DNA from: an uncultured Tenacibaculum sp. | GTDB lineage: Bacteria > Bacteroidota > Bacteroidia > Flavobacteriales > Flavobacteriaceae | DNA length: 64,000 nucleotides | Assembly (NCBI GenBank): GCA_947496185.1 | Contig: CANMCD010000001.1 | Location: 1 to 64,000 of the forward strand | Direction: 5' to 3' | Part shown: positions 26,682 through 35,020 of the stretch, piece after piece | How positions within the stretch are numbered: the stretch's first letter is position 1 | Layout of the letters: each line of letters opens with the position of its first letter | Notes under the pieces: model-generated | What the model was told of the DNA's origin: nothing | The model's input: only the letters and a program-made list of their open reading frames with translations | Database searches by the model: none | Made by a program: the position numbers and the translations under genes

Positions 26682-27368
26682 ATGGACAAATGTGAACAAT
26701 GCATCATTCGTCAGTTTAATTCTTTAAAAGCTTTGACTAGGGATGAGTTGGTCAGAATTTCTGATTGTAAAACTTTTAAAACGATAAAGAAAGGAGAGGT
26801 ACTGTTTGAAGAAGGACAACGTATTGATGGGGTGTATTGTATTAAAAAAGGAGTGTGTAAGTTGTCAAAAATTAGTGATAATGGTAGAGATCAAATTGTA
26901 CACCTTGTAAAAAGAGGTGATTTGTTGGGAGAACGGAGTCTTATTAATAATGAAGTTTCAAATTTAAAGGCTACAGCATTAAATGAAATGCAGGTATGTT
27001 TTATTCCTAAAGTGGAAATAATCAATGATTTGAAAAAGAATCCTAACTTTACTATGGACGTGCTAAAGAATATGGCTTTATCTTTAAAGGCATCAGATAA
27101 TGTGATTGTTGATATGGCACAAAAAACAGTAAAGCAGCGATTAGCTTTAATGCTTTTGTATTTGGAAGAAAAGTTTCAATTTAGAGAGAATGGTTCCTTA
27201 AATATTTATCTTTCTAGAGAAGATGTAGCAAGTATTATTGGTACGGCAACAGAAAGTGCTATTCGCTTGTTGGCTGAGTTTAAAAAGAAGGAACTTATTA
27301 ACTTGAAAGGGAAAGAAATTTTTTTACTTAATAAAACAAGCTTAAAACAAATATCTGAAGGATTGTAG
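26682..27368 (+). CDS. Crp/Fnr family transcriptional regulator
   Basis: A 228-residue regulator. The cyclic-nucleotide-binding beta roll spans about 20-130 (GEVLFEEGQRIDGVYCIKKG). It is followed by the long dimer helix and a winged HTH (SREDVASIIGTATESAIRLL, about 175-195). The N-terminus has Cys4 and Cys7 (MDKCEQCIIRQF), but the four-Cys iron-sulfur set of true FNR is not present, so oxygen sensing of the FNR kind is not supported. A palindrome at 26506-26527 may be its own target. Confidence 0.85.
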   Translation: MDKCEQCIIRQFNSLKALTRDELVRISDCKTFKTIKKGEVLFEEGQRIDGVYCIKKGVCKLSKISDNGRDQIVHLVKRGDLLGERSLINNEVSNLKATALNEMQVCFIPKVEIINDLKKNPNFTMDVLKNMALSLKASDNVIVDMAQKTVKQRLALMLLYLEEKFQFRENGSLNIYLSREDVASIIGTATESAIRLLAEFKKKELINLKGKEIFLLNKTSLKQISEGL

Positions 27369-27372
27369 CTAA

Positions 27373-27546
27373 TTTGTTTTTAAGCATCAGCCTTATGGCT
27401 ACAAATTATCAACTGCAAAATTATACCACATAAAAGGAGTAGTTAGAGAGGGGTATAAGCCAACATATTATGTGAATCCGTCGGGGATTGTCAAAGACGA
27501 GATAATGGAAAAAGGGCTTGAAATAGTGAATAAATTAGCAGAGTGA
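27373..27546 (+). pseudogene. Orphan C-terminal fragment of an unidentified gene
   Basis: Directly after the Crp/Fnr stop a 57-codon frame without start reads GYKLSTAKLYHIKGVVREGY then KPTYYVNPSGIVKDEIMEKG and stops at 27544-27546. The regular coding character with no start suggests the end of a deleted or truncated gene. I cannot name the parent family. The remaining bases to 27642 hold no further clear feature. Confidence 0.5.
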
Positions 27547-27642
27547 AAATTTTGTTGTCATATTATTAATGTGCAGAATATTAGTGTTTTGTGTTTTAAT
27601 TGTCTTATATTGGTGGGTTATAATTTGTAAAATATCCTTATC

Positions 27643-28641
27643 ATGAAAAGAAAATTATTTTTACTAATTTTTACCTTCATTATAGGTAATCATTACGCTC
27701 AAGATACATTTTCAATTGTTGCTGTAGATCCCGAAACTGGAGAGGTAGGAAGTGCAGGAGCATCTTGTGTAGATTTAAATCAATTATCTGGAGTTACTGA
27801 TCATTTTTTAGGAGAATTATTTCCAGGGGTAGGAGCAATCAATACGCAAGCGTATTATGATGCGGGAAATCAGGCAAACGCAAGAAATAGAATGAACGCG
27901 GGGGATACCCCAAGCGAAATAATAACTTGGTTGAAAAATAACGATGTGCAATATTTTCCATCGTATAGGCAATACGGTATTGTGGCGCTTGTAAATGGAA
28001 ATCCTGAGGCAGCTGCATATACAGGAGAGGCTACTCAAAATTATAAAGGTCATATCGTAGGTCAAAATTATGCAATACAAGGCAATATTCTAAAAGGAGA
28101 AGAAGTGTTACAAGCCATGGAACGCGGTTTTTTAAATACAGAAGGAAATTTAGCCTGTAAACTTATGGGAGCTATGCAAGGTGCAAATATGGTAGGTGCA
28201 GATGCTCGGTGTCAAGCTAATGGTACGTCATCTTTGTTTGCTTATATTAAAGTAGCAGCACCGAATGACGTTTTTGGAAGTCCCTCATTTTTGTTATCAA
28301 CAAGAACTTCTATGGGAGATAATGTAGAACCAATAGATACTTTACAGACGTTGTTTGAAACAGCACAATCTTGTACAACTTTAGGCTTACATGATAATGT
28401 GAAGATACAAGAAGAGTTTTTTTTATACCCTAATCCAGTAAGAGATAAGTTAAAGATACACAGTGATAATTTATCAGGTTGTACTATTCGAATCATTAAC
28501 GAACTTGGAGTAATACTTTATGATTATAAGTCTGAATTAGGAAAAACAAGTATAGATGTATCTCGTCTATCGAAAGGAGTATACTTTATTCAATTGAATT
28601 CGAAAAAAGGAAGTTTTACAAAAAAAATAATTAAAAAGTAA
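27643..28641 (+). CDS. DUF1028 protein with T9SS type A sorting domain
   Basis: A 332-residue secreted protein. The signal peptide ends at HYAQ (about residue 20). Residues about 21-240 match DUF1028 (TFSIVAVDPETGEVGSAGAS; YDAGNQANARNRMNAGDTPS), a family with an Ntn-hydrolase-like fold and unknown substrate. The last ~75 residues are a type IX secretion C-terminal signal: YPNPVRDKLKI near its start, IDVSRLSKGVYFIQL and a basic end. It should cross the outer membrane through T9SS and be surface-attached or released. Family known, function not. Confidence 0.85.
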   Translation: MKRKLFLLIFTFIIGNHYAQDTFSIVAVDPETGEVGSAGASCVDLNQLSGVTDHFLGELFPGVGAINTQAYYDAGNQANARNRMNAGDTPSEIITWLKNNDVQYFPSYRQYGIVALVNGNPEAAAYTGEATQNYKGHIVGQNYAIQGNILKGEEVLQAMERGFLNTEGNLACKLMGAMQGANMVGADARCQANGTSSLFAYIKVAAPNDVFGSPSFLLSTRTSMGDNVEPIDTLQTLFETAQSCTTLGLHDNVKIQEEFFLYPNPVRDKLKIHSDNLSGCTIRIINELGVILYDYKSELGKTSIDVSRLSKGVYFIQLNSKKGSFTKKIIKK

Positions 28642-28907
28642 AAGAATAGCGTTTCTTATTTAAGAACGAAATTATTTGTTTTTTTATTTAATTTGTTGTT
28701 ATTCAGTGTTTTAATTTATTTTTTTATATTGTGCCCGTTAGGATACTTAATAAACTGAAACAGGAGGAAAACAATTGAGTTTATTTTAAAGATAAATTCA
28801 AAAGATGCTATTTGTCATTAATGATAAATATATACAAGTATACTAAATAGTTGGTTTTTAACGTTTAATTATTTAGTAGTAAGTTTTTAACCTGTAAAAC
28901 TGAAAGG

Positions 28908-29348
28908 ATGAAGGGATATTTATTGATGGTAGTAACCTTATTTACTGTCGGACTACTAAACGCTCAAGAATGGGAAGTAAATTTTGATAAAGCAAAAGAA
29001 ACTGCTTCCAAAGAAAACAAAAATATTGTTATGGTATTTCAAGGATCAGATTGGTGCTTTCCTTGTATGAAATTGGAAAGAAATATTTTTCATTCGGAAG
29101 AGTTTAAGGCATATGCCAAAGACAATTACGTAATGTTACGATTGGATTTTCCGAAAAGAAAGAAGAATGCGTTACCAGAAGATCAGGTAGCTCATAACAA
29201 GAAGTTAGCAGAAAAATACAACAAAGGAGGCTATTTTCCACTGGTGGTAGTCTTCGATAAAGAAGGAAATAAATTAGGGCAAACAGGCTATAAAAAAATA
29301 ACTCCAAAGGAGTATATTAAAGTATTAGAAAGCATTATCGAACAGTAA
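28908..29348 (+). CDS. Periplasmic thioredoxin-like protein
   Basis: A 146-residue protein with signal peptide ending LLNAQ (about 20) and a thioredoxin fold. The redox pair is Cys50/Cys53 in WCFPCMK and the cis-Pro lies in GGYFPLVVV. The family is the thioredoxin_7/DUF255-like group. It is the first gene of a tight four-gene unit (its stop overlaps the next ATG by one base), so it probably keeps cysteines of a partner reduced, perhaps those of the DUF4266 lipoprotein. That partner idea is inference. The ~265 bases upstream hold no other gene. Confidence 0.85.
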   Translation: MKGYLLMVVTLFTVGLLNAQEWEVNFDKAKETASKENKNIVMVFQGSDWCFPCMKLERNIFHSEEFKAYAKDNYVMLRLDFPKRKKNALPEDQVAHNKKLAEKYNKGGYFPLVVVFDKEGNKLGQTGYKKITPKEYIKVLESIIEQ

Positions 29349-30331
29349 TGAAAAAAGCCTTTTTGTGGATTGTTGTTGCGTTTATATCTCATGTTATAAA
29401 GGCGCAGCAGCCCTATAAAAAAGCCTTAAAATTAATGGGATGTGACTTTGAAATTACCGTAGTTGCAACCAATGAGAATAAGGCAAACCAGTATATAGAC
29501 CTTGCAGTTAATGAAATTAGGAGAATAGAAAAACTAATTTCGTCTTGGGATGTTACCTCTCAAACCTCTGAGGTAAACAGAAATTCAGGAAAAAAGCCTG
29601 TTAAGGTTGACAAAGAACTTTTTAACCTAATAAATCGATCAGTACATATTTCAAAATTAACGGATGGAGCTTTTGATATAAGCTATGCATCCATGGATAA
29701 GGTATGGAAGTTTGACGGATCGATGACCGAAATGCCATCCGAAAGTGTAATTAAAAAATCGGTAGCAAAGGTGGGATATCAAAACATCATAGTAAATAAA
29801 GAAAAGCAAACCATATTTCTGACCAAAAAGGGGATGAAAATCGCTTTTGGTGCCATTGGTAAGGGGTATGCTGCTGATAAGGCTAAAGCGTTATTAATAA
29901 AACACGGGGTAACTTCGGGGATTATTAATGCTTCGGGTGATTTGAGCACATGGGGAGTAAAACCTAATGGAGACCAGTGGAAAGTAGCCATTACCAATCC
30001 CATGGATAAAAACAAGTCATTCGCTTTGTTACCTGTTTTTAATGTTGCAGTGGTAACTTCAGGTAATTATGAAAAATTTGTCAAGTTTAATGGTAAAAGA
30101 TATGCTCATATTATTAACCCTAAGACAGGATACCCTGCTACAGGAATTATAAGTGTTAGTGTATTTGCTCCTAAAGCAGAGTTGGCGGATGCTTTAGCAA
30201 CTTCAATTTTTGTGATGGGAATTGAGGTCGGTTTGGATCGAATTAATCAACTACCTCAGGTTGAATGTATAATTATAAATGATAAAGGTAGTATTATAAC
30301 TTCTGATAATATTAAAATTAATAAGAAATGA
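29348..30331 (+). CDS. apbE: FAD:protein FMN transferase (ApbE family)
   Basis: A 327-residue exported enzyme. ApbE cuts FAD and joins FMN to a Thr or Ser of a target protein outside the cytoplasm. Signal peptide 1-20 ends IKAQ. FAD-binding and metal motifs visible are GAIGKGYAADKAK (168-180), NASGDLSTWG (194-203), HIINPKTGYP (254-263) and DALAT (281-285). It overlaps the thioredoxin gene by one base and the DUF4266 gene by 4. No NQR, RNF or FMN-bind protein, the usual targets, is encoded nearby. Confidence 0.92.
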   Translation: MKKAFLWIVVAFISHVIKAQQPYKKALKLMGCDFEITVVATNENKANQYIDLAVNEIRRIEKLISSWDVTSQTSEVNRNSGKKPVKVDKELFNLINRSVHISKLTDGAFDISYASMDKVWKFDGSMTEMPSESVIKKSVAKVGYQNIIVNKEKQTIFLTKKGMKIAFGAIGKGYAADKAKALLIKHGVTSGIINASGDLSTWGVKPNGDQWKVAITNPMDKNKSFALLPVFNVAVVTSGNYEKFVKFNGKRYAHIINPKTGYPATGIISVSVFAPKAELADALATSIFVMGIEVGLDRINQLPQVECIIINDKGSIITSDNIKINKK

Positions 30332-30540
30332 TAAAAAAAGGAGTAATTCTAGTAGTATTAATTTTAGTACTTAGCTCATGTACTGTAGTAAAAGAGTATG
30401 AGAAAATGAATTTGAATGATCCAGAAATGGTGTTAGCAGATAAAAAATCAAGTAAGTATATAAAAATATTTCATTCCTATCGAGAAAGTGCTGTTGGTGC
30501 AAATGGAGGAAAATCAGGTGGTGGATGTGGTTGTAATTAA
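30328..30540 (+). CDS. DUF4266 small lipoprotein with Gly/Cys C-terminus
   Basis: A 70-residue lipoprotein. The lipobox LSSC puts the lipid on Cys18. The mature part carries YEKMNLNDPEMVLADK, the DUF4266 core, and ends in AVGANGGKSGGGCGCN with Cys67 and Cys69. The glycine-rich double-Cys tail recalls modified peptides or metal-binding tails. The gene overlaps apbE by 4 bases, so it is a likely partner or target of ApbE and of the thioredoxin. The usual flavinylation motif (D-x-x-S/T-G-A-S/T) is not present as such; SAVGANGG is the nearest Ser/Gly/Ala stretch. Confidence 0.85.
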   Translation: MIKKGVILVVLILVLSSCTVVKEYEKMNLNDPEMVLADKKSSKYIKIFHSYRESAVGANGGKSGGGCGCN

Positions 30541-30552
30541 AAGACGTAAAAG

Positions 30553-31890
30553 ATGAAAAAAATAAGTGTGGTATTTTTTTTATTACTGTGTTCAGGGGTT
30601 TATGCTCAGGTAAACACAGGTCAAGAAAACACAGGTCAAGAAAACACCGATCAAGAACTATATAAAAAACGTGTTTTAGAATCTGCTGAAATTGATTTTT
30701 TAGGAAGTTACTATGCACAAGATGGAAACAATGCTTCTGTGTCTGGAGGTATTGGTAGTGAAGAGTTAACCGATTATGTAGGCGATATTGTTGTGTCTAT
30801 TCCTTTAAATGATGATGATGTATTAACAGTGAATGTAGGAATTTCAGCGTATACTTCCGCTTCTTCAAGTAACTTAAACCCTTTTGACGGAGCTCAGCCT
30901 GCTGATCCTTTTGTTGCGAGTTCGGGGGAGTCAAGAAGTGACAACCTTATTAGTTTTTCAGGAGCTTATACGCATAGTTCAGACGATAGAAATACGATTT
31001 GGGGACTTACTTTGTCTGCTTCAAGTGAATATGATTATTCCTCTTTAGGGTTTGGAGCAAACCTTACTAAACTGTTTAACGAAAAGAATACAGAACTAAG
31101 TGTTAATGTAAATGTTTATATAGATCAATGGAATGTTTTGTATCCTTATGAATTAGGAGGAGATGCAGACGATGATGAAGGGCCATTTAATATCAATAAT
31201 TATACAGTAACAGGAAATCAAAACTACCAGCCTAAATTTGTGCCTTATGATCAAACTAATAGGAATTCGTTTACAGTAGGATTAGGTTTTTCACAAATAG
31301 TATCCGAAAATGCACAAATGTCACTATTAGTCGATTTAACAAGGCAAGAAGGGTTATTAGCAAACCATATGCAAAGAGTCTATTTTAGTGACTATTTAAA
31401 TACATTTATAGAAAACTTTCATCTAGCGGATGATGTGGAAAGATTACCTAATTCACGTTTTAAAACAGCTATAGGGTTACGATTTAATTATTATTTAAAT
31501 GAACGCCTTACTTTACGATCTTTTTATAGGTATTATTTTGATGATTGGGATATTAATTCTCACACGATCAGTTTTGAGTTGCCTTTTAAAATAGATGATA
31601 AGTTTACGGTATACCCATCCTATCGTTTTTATAATCAATCGGCAGCAAAATATTTTGCACCTTACGATCAACATTTGTCTACGAATCAGTACTATACTTC
31701 TGACTTTGATTTGTCAAAATACAATGCAAATCAGTACGGAATGGGGTTTTCTTATACGAATCCATTTTCTAAGTTTAGATTATATAAGTTTGCTTTTAAA
31801 AGTTTTGATGTGCGTTATGATTACTATAAACGAAATACTGGACTTACTGCTGGAATTATAACAGGGGGTATTAAGTTTACTTTTGAATAA
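30553..31890 (+). CDS. DUF3570 outer-membrane beta-barrel protein
   Basis: A 445-residue protein with signal peptide (ends YAQ, about 22). An in-frame 15-bp repeat (three copies encoding N-T-G/D-Q-E) comes next. DUF3570 begins at about 45 (AEIDFLGSYYAQDGNNASVS) and continues as amphipathic strands rich in Tyr and Phe to the final GGIKFTFE, a barrel closing strand. It follows the DUF4266 gene by 12 bases and is the last gene of the operon. The role may be an outer-membrane partner for the DUF4266 lipoprotein; this is inference from constant neighbourhood. Confidence 0.88.
   Translation: MKKISVVFFLLLCSGVYAQVNTGQENTGQENTDQELYKKRVLESAEIDFLGSYYAQDGNNASVSGGIGSEELTDYVGDIVVSIPLNDDDVLTVNVGISAYTSASSSNLNPFDGAQPADPFVASSGESRSDNLISFSGAYTHSSDDRNTIWGLTLSASSEYDYSSLGFGANLTKLFNEKNTELSVNVNVYIDQWNVLYPYELGGDADDDEGPFNINNYTVTGNQNYQPKFVPYDQTNRNSFTVGLGFSQIVSENAQMSLLVDLTRQEGLLANHMQRVYFSDYLNTFIENFHLADDVERLPNSRFKTAIGLRFNYYLNERLTLRSFYRYYFDDWDINSHTISFELPFKIDDKFTVYPSYRFYNQSAAKYFAPYDQHLSTNQYYTSDFDLSKYNANQYGMGFSYTNPFSKFRLYKFAFKSFDVRYDYYKRNTGLTAGIITGGIKFTFE
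30613..30657 (+). repeat. Three in-frame 15-bp repeats in the DUF3570 gene
   Basis: AACACAGGTCAAGAA is repeated at 30613-30627 and 30628-30642, with a third copy (two changes) at 30643-30657. Each adds five residues just behind the signal peptide. Copy number may vary between strains. Confidence 0.8.
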
Positions 31891-31931
31891 GGAACGATTA
31901 GTTTGTCTTTAATAAAAAATTATACGTGTTT

Positions 31932-32920
31932 CTAAAAAATAGTAAGAGACTGCCGTAAGTAGTAGGCAGCCTCCCTTCATTCTAATTTTAAACCCCTTTA
32001 AAATTGTATAGGTTAAACAAGTAAAAAAGTAAAAACCCTACCTAAAAAGAGTAAAAAAATACTTAAAAAAGGATGTTTTTTCTAAGATGTTTTATTAGGT
32101 TCTGATTATTAGAGTTTTATTGTTTTTTTTAAGTGGTTAGGTATTTCTTAAAAATAGAAAGAGGCTGCCGTAAGTAGTAGGCAACCTCGTTTTACTCTAA
32201 TTTTAAACCCCTCTAAAATTGTATAGGTTAAACAAGTAAAAAAGTAAAAACCCTACCTAAAAGAGTAAAAAAAATACTTAAAAATTGTAGTGTTTTGTAT
32301 TTTGTTTTCTTAAGTGTTGATTATTAGTGTTTTGTTTTTTGTTGAAAATTTTAGATGTTTTTGAAAAATAGTAAGAGGCTGCCGTAAGTAGTAGACAACC
32401 TCCCTTCACTCTAATTTTAAACCCCTCTAAAATTGTATATATTAAACAAGCAAAAAAGTAAAAACCCTACCTAAATAGAGTAAAAAAAATACTTAAAAAA
32501 AGGGGATTCTCTATTGTGTTTTCTTACGTATTGGTTATTAGTGTTTTATTTTTTTTAGATATAAGTATATCTTCGAAAAATAATTAGAAATTTCCATAGG
32601 AAGTAGGATGTTTGCGCTCATTTTAATTTCAAACTTCCTTATAGGTTCATATAATTTATAACTAGTGAAAAGTAAATATACTGCTTAAAATATGGTTTTT
32701 CATAGTACAGTATTTTTACCATTTTTTACGTGTTATGTTAGAAGTTAGTTAATTTATGTGTGAGCAATTTTATAGACAAAAAAAAGAGGTTGCCATTGTG
32801 TAGTAGGTATGGCAACCTCCCTTTCATTACTTACTGTTTAATAATCCCCTTCATAGTATATATATATTAAACAATTGAAAAAGTAAAAACCCTACCTAAA
32901 AAAGTAAAAAACAAGTGTTA
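31932..32920. repeat. Tandem non-coding array, five units of about 200-215 bp
   Basis: Units can be aligned on a hairpin that begins at 31946, 32161, 32375, about 32586 (worn) and 32786. Each intact unit has (a) stem GAGGCTGCC / GGCAACCTC around a loop ending GTAGTAGG, (b) a second small inverted repeat AATTTTA...TAAAATT, and (c) a tail AAAAACCCTACCTAAA followed by A-rich DNA. The hairpin is perfect (10 bp) in the last unit and has one or two mismatches in the others. No open frame is shared by the units. It begins about 40 bases after the DUF3570 stop. Function unknown: structured RNAs, repeated terminators or a mobile repeat are options. Confidence 0.75.
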
Positions 32921-33479
32921 ACATGTTTTTTTATTTTGAATATTTTGTTTTTTGTTTGTTTATAATTAAAAAAGTTAGGCGTTTAAGAGGGGGAATCTAT
33001 ATAAATAATCGTGTAAGTTATGTAAATTGTAGGTGTATAATTATTGCTATTATTTTTTATAGATGTAACTGTTAAAAAACTAGTTGAACTACTAAGATGA
33101 GAATTCAAGTAATTTAAGGTGTTTTCTAGGGTTAAAAACTACTTTTTATTGTAAAAAAACAATGTTGTGTTATCCATTTGTGATACAGTGTTTTACTTTT
33201 TTTGTAAAAAAAATGAAGGTGAAAATTAATATTTTTTTCGGTGCTTTTCTATGAAAAACCTAGGGAAAACCCTAATAAAAGTCTAGGGTAAGTGGGTATT
33301 GTGTTAAATAAATATTACCAGTATGTTTGAAGTGTAGCAAAAGAGATGTGCAATAAGCTATTATTTTTAAAAAACAAAATCTTTGATCACAGCTGATAAT
33401 TGAACATTTTGAGTGATTAATGGGGGTGTTTTTTAAACGTTAAAGTTGCATTAATTTAGAATTAAAAAGGAATAGAAAA
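32921..33479. other. Gene-free stretch after the array
   Basis: Very A+T-rich. The only structure seen is a short CCCTA...TAGGG inverted repeat around 33268-33290, too weak to call. No convincing open frame or promoter was found. Confidence 0.5.
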
Positions 33480-33998
33480 ATGAAAAACAAAAAAGGTTAT
33501 TTATGGTCAAAGATAAAAATAGAGACCCAAGAACAAAAAGCTAAAAATAAATATAAGTTAAGGTGTTTGACGTATGAGTTTTTAGGAAGTATTTTGATTT
33601 ATGCTAGTGGAGTGCTGCCTTTTTCCCATGTTTTTATAGAGGATGTATTGTTGAAAGATGAGTTTTTTGGTTATTCTAGTATCCATGATTTTATGCTTAA
33701 TATGGAGATCCGTCTAAGTATTATTTTACTAGTCATAGGTTTTTTAATTCTTATTTCAATTTTTCAAGAGGATAATTTGGAAGCGTATAAAGAGAATTTA
33801 AAATTAGCATTGTTATCCCCTTTTATATCAACAATATTTTTTATGACTTGGGTTTTTATACCTGGCATAAATTTTAATATACTGGCCTATGTGTTTATTG
33901 GAGCAACCGTTTGTGCAATAGTAGTCTTCTCAACTTTGAAGGTAAAACAGTATATCCAATTGTTCAATTTAATAAGCCTTTATGAAAAGAAATATTAA
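33480..33998 (+). CDS. Hypothetical four-helix membrane protein
   Basis: A 172-residue protein with a basic N-terminus (1-28) and four hydrophobic segments at about 31-48, 77-94, 108-128 and 133-152. It has no recognised domain and stands alone, with 1.6 kb of non-coding DNA before it and a convergent gene after it. An AATAGAAAA-type A-rich stretch rather than a Shine-Dalgarno precedes the ATG. The function is unknown. Confidence 0.65.
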   Translation: MKNKKGYLWSKIKIETQEQKAKNKYKLRCLTYEFLGSILIYASGVLPFSHVFIEDVLLKDEFFGYSSIHDFMLNMEIRLSIILLVIGFLILISIFQEDNLEAYKENLKLALLSPFISTIFFMTWVFIPGINFNILAYVFIGATVCAIVVFSTLKVKQYIQLFNLISLYEKKY

Positions 33999-34053
33999 AT
34001 AAAGCTTATACTAAATGTGCACAGAAAAATTATACAAAAAATAACCATAAAAA

Positions 34054-34090
34054 CAAGCCAGCTAAAACATGAGGAGTCTTAACTGGCTTG
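34054..34090 (-). terminator. Terminator of the acidic lipoprotein genes
   Basis: An 8-bp perfect stem CAAGCCAG / CTGGCTTG with inner TAA/TTA pairs and a run of five Ts on the minus strand. It lies about 80 bases beyond the stop of the 34173-34967 gene, between convergent genes. Confidence 0.55.
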
Positions 34091-34172
34091 GTTGGAACCT
34101 AACAAATCAAACAGTATTCTATTTCAAATAAGGGGTAAAGGGGGTAAGCAAACCTATGGGGGGAGGTTTATT

Positions 34173-34967
34173 CTAATCGTCTAATAAATCAATAGTAGAC
34201 TTAATTTTGTTTTTAATGTTTTGTGCTACATCATTGTTGCCGTCTGGATCATTTGGGCTAATTTCAATGACTCCATCTCCATTGCCATCACTAACGGTTG
34301 ATAAATCAATACCAGTACTCAAGTCAAATACTTGGTTAATATCGAATACAACGGTAATATCATTACCTGATTCTGAAATTTCAAAGTCAACTTGTGTGTC
34401 CTCGAAGTCAACTTCTACTTCTTCTTTAAAGTTGTGCCAGAAAACAAATGGGGTACCGTTTATATTACCTTCAATTAATATAGATTTTTCAAATAAGACA
34501 CTGGTGGTATCAGTACTAGGGGCAAACTTAAATTCTAACTCCTCAAAAGTTCCAGTAGGTAAGGCAGCATCTAAAAAAGTAACTTTCCCTGATAATAGAT
34601 CAATTTCAAAAGGTCCGGCAAGTTCAAGTTCATCATCAGCATCTAACGCTCCATCATCATCCCAACTATCATCATTTTCATTATCAGTGTCGGTATCCGA
34701 ATCCGTATCGTTATCAACTTCCAATTCTAATTCTTTAATGTTTAAAAGAAGTTTAGTAATTTCAAGATCATTTACTGATACTTTGTTTACAGTATTACTT
34801 TTTCCACTTGTATTAGTGTACGTACTCTTGGCACTAATTCGTAATTGACCTTTGTTGTCGGAATAAGGAGTGTCATTATTATCCGAACAACTTACTAGAA
34901 AAAGGAGGGCACAAATCGTTAGTGCTATTGCAATGTTTAAACGTTTGTTTATTTCTTTGGTATTCAT
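34173..34967 (-). CDS. Acidic lipoprotein, DUF4382-like
   Basis: A 264-residue lipoprotein: signal ending LFLVSC (Cys27), then a beta-rich domain with a long Asp/Asn/Glu run (about 85-115, including DNDTDSDTDTDNENDD) that is a likely calcium-binding or disordered loop. The strand order with VNDLEITKLLLNIKELELEV near the start resembles DUF4382, but I am not sure of the family. A second Asp-rich stretch (DGNGDGVIEISPNDPDGNND) near the end looks like a calcium loop. It lies 53 bases after a second acidic lipoprotein gene and probably shares its transcript. Confidence 0.65.
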   Translation of the reverse strand: MNTKEINKRLNIAIALTICALLFLVSCSDNNDTPYSDNKGQLRISAKSTYTNTSGKSNTVNKVSVNDLEITKLLLNIKELELEVDNDTDSDTDTDNENDDSWDDDGALDADDELELAGPFEIDLLSGKVTFLDAALPTGTFEELEFKFAPSTDTTSVLFEKSILIEGNINGTPFVFWHNFKEEVEVDFEDTQVDFEISESGNDITVVFDINQVFDLSTGIDLSTVSDGNGDGVIEISPNDPDGNNDVAQNIKNKIKSTIDLLDD

Positions 34968-35020
34968 GGGTATAAAATATTAAATGGTTATAGTATTTAT
35001 TTGTAAAGTTGGTAGTTGAT

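Noticed and set aside
28812-28828. Near-palindrome TTGTCATTAATGATAA upstream of the thioredoxin gene
   Set aside because: It does not have the TGA-N6-TCA form and such A+T-rich palindromes are expected by chance here.
31932-32920. Possible CRISPR array
   Set aside because: Units are about 210 bp with most of their length conserved; there are no short repeats with unique spacers and no cas genes.
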